From NCBI GenBank assembly GCA_017420625.1, contig JAFOIR010000170.1, positions 1-7,376 on the forward strand: 7,376 bases of DNA, given 5' to 3'. The translations under genes were made by a program, and so were the position numbers. Numbering within the stretch: the first letter of the stretch is position 1; the number at the start of each line of letters is the position of its first letter. Shown piece after piece: positions 5,720 to 7,376 of the stretch. Source of the DNA: Bacillota bacterium. Its GTDB lineage: Bacteria > Bacillota_A > Clostridia > Lachnospirales > Bianqueaceae. The notes beneath the pieces are model-generated. The model ran no database searches. It had not been told where the DNA came from and saw only the letters and a list, made by a program, of their open reading frames with translations.

Positions 5720-6619
5720 CTATTCTGCAACAGCCCCTTCCATGCCAGGAATAGATGAAACGAACTCAATAAACTTTTTGGCAGCCTCCGTCTGGACTGC
5801 GGTCCGTTTCCAGATGAGGGCACTTTTTGTGTTGAATGCGGGAGAGAGCGGACGCAGGATGATTTTCGTCTGATCCAGGAACGGGACCGATCCCGATGCG
5901 GACAGGGATATCGCATGAGCATCATATACCAGAAGCGTGGCCGTGCCGCCGAGCGTATTGGTAAAGGCGATGTTCAGATCATCCGGATCTTTGCCAAGCC
6001 AACCGTAAAGTTCGGTGGCGACGCTGCCTCTGGCCGGGAGCACCAGTTCGCGGTCAAAAAGATCCTGTGGACAGATGGCCTTCTTAAATGCCAGCGGATC
6101 GTCGGCACGCATCATCGCACACCAGGTCTCGGGTTCTTCGAACCGGATAAAGCTCATTTCAGAAAGATCGATCGGTTCCAGCACGACGCCAAAATCGATC
6201 AGTCCCCTCTCCAGCTGGTAACGGGTGGTATCGGCTGTTGATGTATACACAGAGAAAAGGACTCCGGGATACTGTTTCCGGAAGGCACTCATCATCTGAC
6301 TTAAGAGGACCGTCGAATTCATGAGGCCGGTCATGATCTTGATGTTTCCGGTTAAGCGTTCACCGTTGGATTTAAGGTCTGTGATGGTTTTGTCCGTCAG
6401 ATCAACGATTTCTTCCGCCCTTTCCTTCAGGAGCATTCCTTCCGGTGTCAGACGGAGCTTCCGGGTGTCACGCTCAAAAAGCCGGACGCCGAGTTCGTCT
6501 TCCAGTTCCTTGATCTGCCGGCTCAGGGTTGGCTGGGTAATATGCAGCAGATCAGCTGCTTTTGTGATGTTTTCCGTCCTGGTGATCATCAGGAAGTATT
6601 TCAGTACGCGCAGTTCCAT
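5720..6619 (-). CDS. LysR-family transcriptional regulator
   Basis: A 299-residue regulator of the LysR type (LTTR), normal in length. The N-terminal winged helix-turn-helix (about 1-60) is typical: ENITKAADLLHITQPTLSRQ (16-35), then ELGVRLFERDTRKLRLTPEG (42-61). A linker helix (62-90) leads into the periplasmic-binding-protein-like effector domain (about 92-289). That domain includes GLIDFGVVLEP (139-149), the usual LTTR crossover region. No membrane segment is present; it acts in the cytosol, usually as a tetramer. The start ATG is preceded on its strand by GAGG at suitable distance. LTTRs often control a divergent neighbour, but none lies within 650 bp on the right; that space holds a repeat array. 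The inducer and targets cannot be deduced from the sequence. Confidence 0.93.
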   Translation of the reverse strand: MELRVLKYFLMITRTENITKAADLLHITQPTLSRQIKELEDELGVRLFERDTRKLRLTPEGMLLKERAEEIVDLTDKTITDLKSNGERLTGNIKIMTGLMNSTVLLSQMMSAFRKQYPGVLFSVYTSTADTTRYQLERGLIDFGVVLEPIDLSEMSFIRFEEPETWCAMMRADDPLAFKKAICPQDLFDRELVLPARGSVATELYGWLGKDPDDLNIAFTNTLGGTATLLVYDAHAISLSASGSVPFLDQTKIILRPLSPAFNTKSALIWKRTAVQTEAAKKFIEFVSSIPGMEGAVAE

Positions 6620-6672
6620 TTCGTATCCTCATGGTGTTGATATCGTCACAGGTGTGTATCCAGTATGATTCT

Positions 6673-6701
6673 ATTGTAATCGCCGCTGAATGGTTTTTCA
6701 A
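6673..6701 (-). promoter_or_regulatory. sigma-A promoter for lysR
   Basis: On the minus strand, TTGAAA (6696-6701) and TACAAT (6673-6678) are separated by exactly 17 bp; each matches consensus at five of six positions. The start would fall near 6666, leaving a leader of about 47 bases. GATT (6667-6670) and AATC (6678-6681) form a small dyad over the -10, a possible site for autoregulation. Confidence 0.65.
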
Positions 6702-6765
6702 GCTTTCCTCCGAGTCAAAAGAGTTATTTCGCCGCGGCGTTGGTCATAATCGGGGTTTTGCTTTC

Positions 6766-6943
6766 TTGACCGCCGCGTCGGTCAAATAATTAGAAATGAC
6801 TAGATTTGACCGACGTGGGGCTTGTGGCGTCGGTCAAATAATCAGAAATGACTAGATTTGACCGGGGCGGGGCTTGTGGCGTCGGTCAAATAATCAGAAA
6901 TGACTAGATTTGACCGGGGCGAGGCTTATGGCGTCGGTCAAAT
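6766..6943. repeat. 52-bp tandem repeat array with GACCG/CGGTC palindromes
   Basis: GTCGGTCAAATAAT recurs at 6777, 6829, 6881 and 6933, exactly 52 bp apart, and the intervening sequence is nearly identical. Within each period the arm ATTTGACCG (at 6804, 6856 and 6908) and the arm CGGTCAAAT (ending at 6839, 6891 and 6943) enclose a G-rich loop of the type GGGGC(G/A)GGGCTT. The arms are separated from the next unit by an AT-rich spacer containing AGAAATGACTAG. In the first unit the arms extend to 12 bp (ATTTGACCGACG). TTGACCG (6766-6772) with CGGTCAA (6779-6785) is a shorter variant at the left edge. No open frame follows the 52-bp period. A degenerate further copy may lie at 6727-6750. Confidence 0.9.
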
Positions 6944-6950
6944 AATTTAG

Positions 6951-6990
6951 AAATGTCTTTTCTGACCGACACGTCGGTCAGAAAACATTT
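6951..6990. repeat. long perfect palindrome on the GACCGAC/GTCGGTC core
   Basis: TTTTCTGACCGAC (6958-6970) and GTCGGTCAGAAAA (6973-6985) form a 13-bp perfect inverted repeat around AC. It is extended by AAATG (6951-6955) with CATTT (6986-6990) after a two-base bulge. T residues lie 5' and A residues 3' on both strands, the opposite of a terminator, which favours a protein-binding or cruciform role. Confidence 0.85.
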
Positions 6991-6999
6991 TATAGGGGT

Positions 7000-7065
7000 T
7001 TTCGACCAACGCCTGTCGGTCGGAATATGCCATTTCTACTTTTTGACCGAATAATTCGGTCAAAA
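7000..7065. repeat. two further palindromes of the same family
   Basis: A degenerate copy, TTTCGACC (7000-7007) with GGTCGGAA (7018-7025, one T-G pair), is followed by TTTTGACCGAA (7041-7051) with TTCGGTCAAAA (7055-7065). The latter is a perfect 11-bp inverted repeat around TAA. Both share the GACC(G)/(C)GGTC core with the neighbouring arrays, but have diverged flanks. Confidence 0.75.
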
Positions 7066-7073
7066 CAAAACAT

Positions 7074-7118
7074 AAAAAGGCTGGCGACCGAAACTCTCAA
7101 ACGAATGTCGGTCGCCAG
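7074..7118 (-). terminator. terminator of the right-edge minus-strand gene, stem shares the repeat core
   Basis: CTGGCGACCGA (7081-7091) pairs perfectly with TCGGTCGCCAG (7108-7118) around a 16-base loop. Read on the minus strand, the stem is followed by CC and then TTTTT (7078-7074), a good intrinsic terminator. It lies about 155 bases beyond the stop of the gene at 7272. Its stem contains the GACCGA/TCGGTC core of the surrounding palindromes. Confidence 0.65.
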
Positions 7119-7136
7119 GCTCTTATTTAATAGTTT

Positions 7137-7222
7137 TGACCGACACGTCGGTCATCATTCGAAAAAGTGTTTCTTTGACCGACACGTCGGTCGAATTTCA
7201 AAAAAGTCTCTCTCTGACCGAC
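7137..7222. repeat. 39-bp tandem repeat with TGACCGACACGTCGGTC core
   Basis: TGACCGAC recurs at 7137, 7176 and 7215, exactly 39 bp apart. The first two units match at 31 of 39 positions and each begins with TGACCGACACGTCGGTC. The third keeps only the left half-site before diverging. The same palindrome with the same AC centre occurs at 6963-6980 in the neighbouring region. Confidence 0.85.
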
Positions 7223-7271
7223 AAGCCGCTGGCACAAGACAAGCCGAAAACACTTTCACCTTTTCTGCTGT

Positions 7272-7376
7272 TTACGGAAGCTCAACATCGTTTCCGGTAT
7301 AGAGGTATCTCAAGTGAAAACCGGCTTCCACGTCTTTGATGTCAGAAAAAGCAATCGTGACGCCGTATTTGACGGA
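7272..7376 (-). CDS. 3' end of an unrecognised minus-strand gene
   Basis: Read from the right edge on the minus strand, the frame is open from base 7376 to a TAA at 7274-7272 and gives 34 residues ending TGNDVELP. The composition (alternating charged, aromatic and Gly residues, for example YGVTIAFSDIKDVEAGF) looks like a real soluble or beta-rich domain rather than a chance frame. A terminator in the right orientation lies downstream (7074-7118). I do not recognise the family from this fragment. The remainder of the gene lies beyond the window. Confidence 0.55.
   Translation of the reverse strand, partial: SVKYGVTIAFSDIKDVEAGFHLRYLYTGNDVELP

Noticed and set aside
6766..7222. CRISPR array
   Set aside because: The intervening sequences are themselves repeated or variants of one another, the periods are 52 and 39 bp with palindromic units, and no cas gene is present. 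Unique spacers are lacking.
6766..7222. Insertion sequence or transposon ends
   Set aside because: No transposase or transposase remnant is found, and the inverted repeats are many short, closely spaced palindromes rather than one terminal pair.
6766..7222. Replication origin or integron attC array
   Set aside because: I see no DnaA-box-like TTATCCACA sequences, no rep or parAB gene, no integrase and no cassette genes between the repeats.
7027..7339. Two overlapping open frames (7027-7302 and 7136-7339, + strand) with repeated peptides such as LTDTSV
   Set aside because: The peptide repeat simply reflects the 39-bp DNA repeat, which is a multiple of three. There is no ribosome binding site, one frame starts on TTG, and both run across the end of a minus-strand gene and hairpins.

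Overview
The window reads as a stretch of Bacillota (Firmicutes) chromosome with roughly balanced base composition. Supporting signs are strong AAGGAGG-type ribosome binding sites, a class B sortase, a SecG/SmpB pair, a YhfC-family membrane protein and Rho-independent terminators. I cannot place it below phylum; a Clostridia or Erysipelotrichia member would fit.

Positions 1-3652 (+ strand) hold a housekeeping block: the 3' end of aroA (EPSP synthase), a YfcE-type phosphoesterase overlapping it by 4 bp, secG behind its own near-consensus promoter, then smpB, a class B sortase and a NagD-like HAD phosphatase in close succession. A strong terminator lies between secG and smpB, and no good promoter follows it, so smpB-srtB-HAD may depend on read-through. 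An alternative hairpin that would disrupt this terminator can be drawn.

Positions 3653-5385 hold a two-gene unit. The first gene encodes a MerR-type regulator with an unusual C-terminal half: a two-helix membrane hairpin followed by a CxxC...CxxC zinc-ribbon-like tail. The second encodes a YhfC/CPBP-like putative intramembrane protease. The promoter has a 19-bp spacer holding a 23-bp dyad, the classical layout for MerR control. A membrane-tethered regulator beside an intramembrane protease suggests regulated intramembrane proteolysis, and is the best candidate here for an undescribed system.

Positions 5386-5719 are AT-rich and contain inverted repeats, a possible short reading frame and a long hairpin that probably terminates lysR. 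lysR (5720-6619, - strand) has a recognisable promoter.

From about 6766 to 7222 there is a dense non-coding array built on the core GACCGAC/GTCGGTC: a 52-bp tandem repeat, a 39-bp tandem repeat, several free palindromes and a minus-strand terminator whose stem carries a shortened form of the core. At the right edge is the 3' end of an unrecognised minus-strand gene (stop at 7272).
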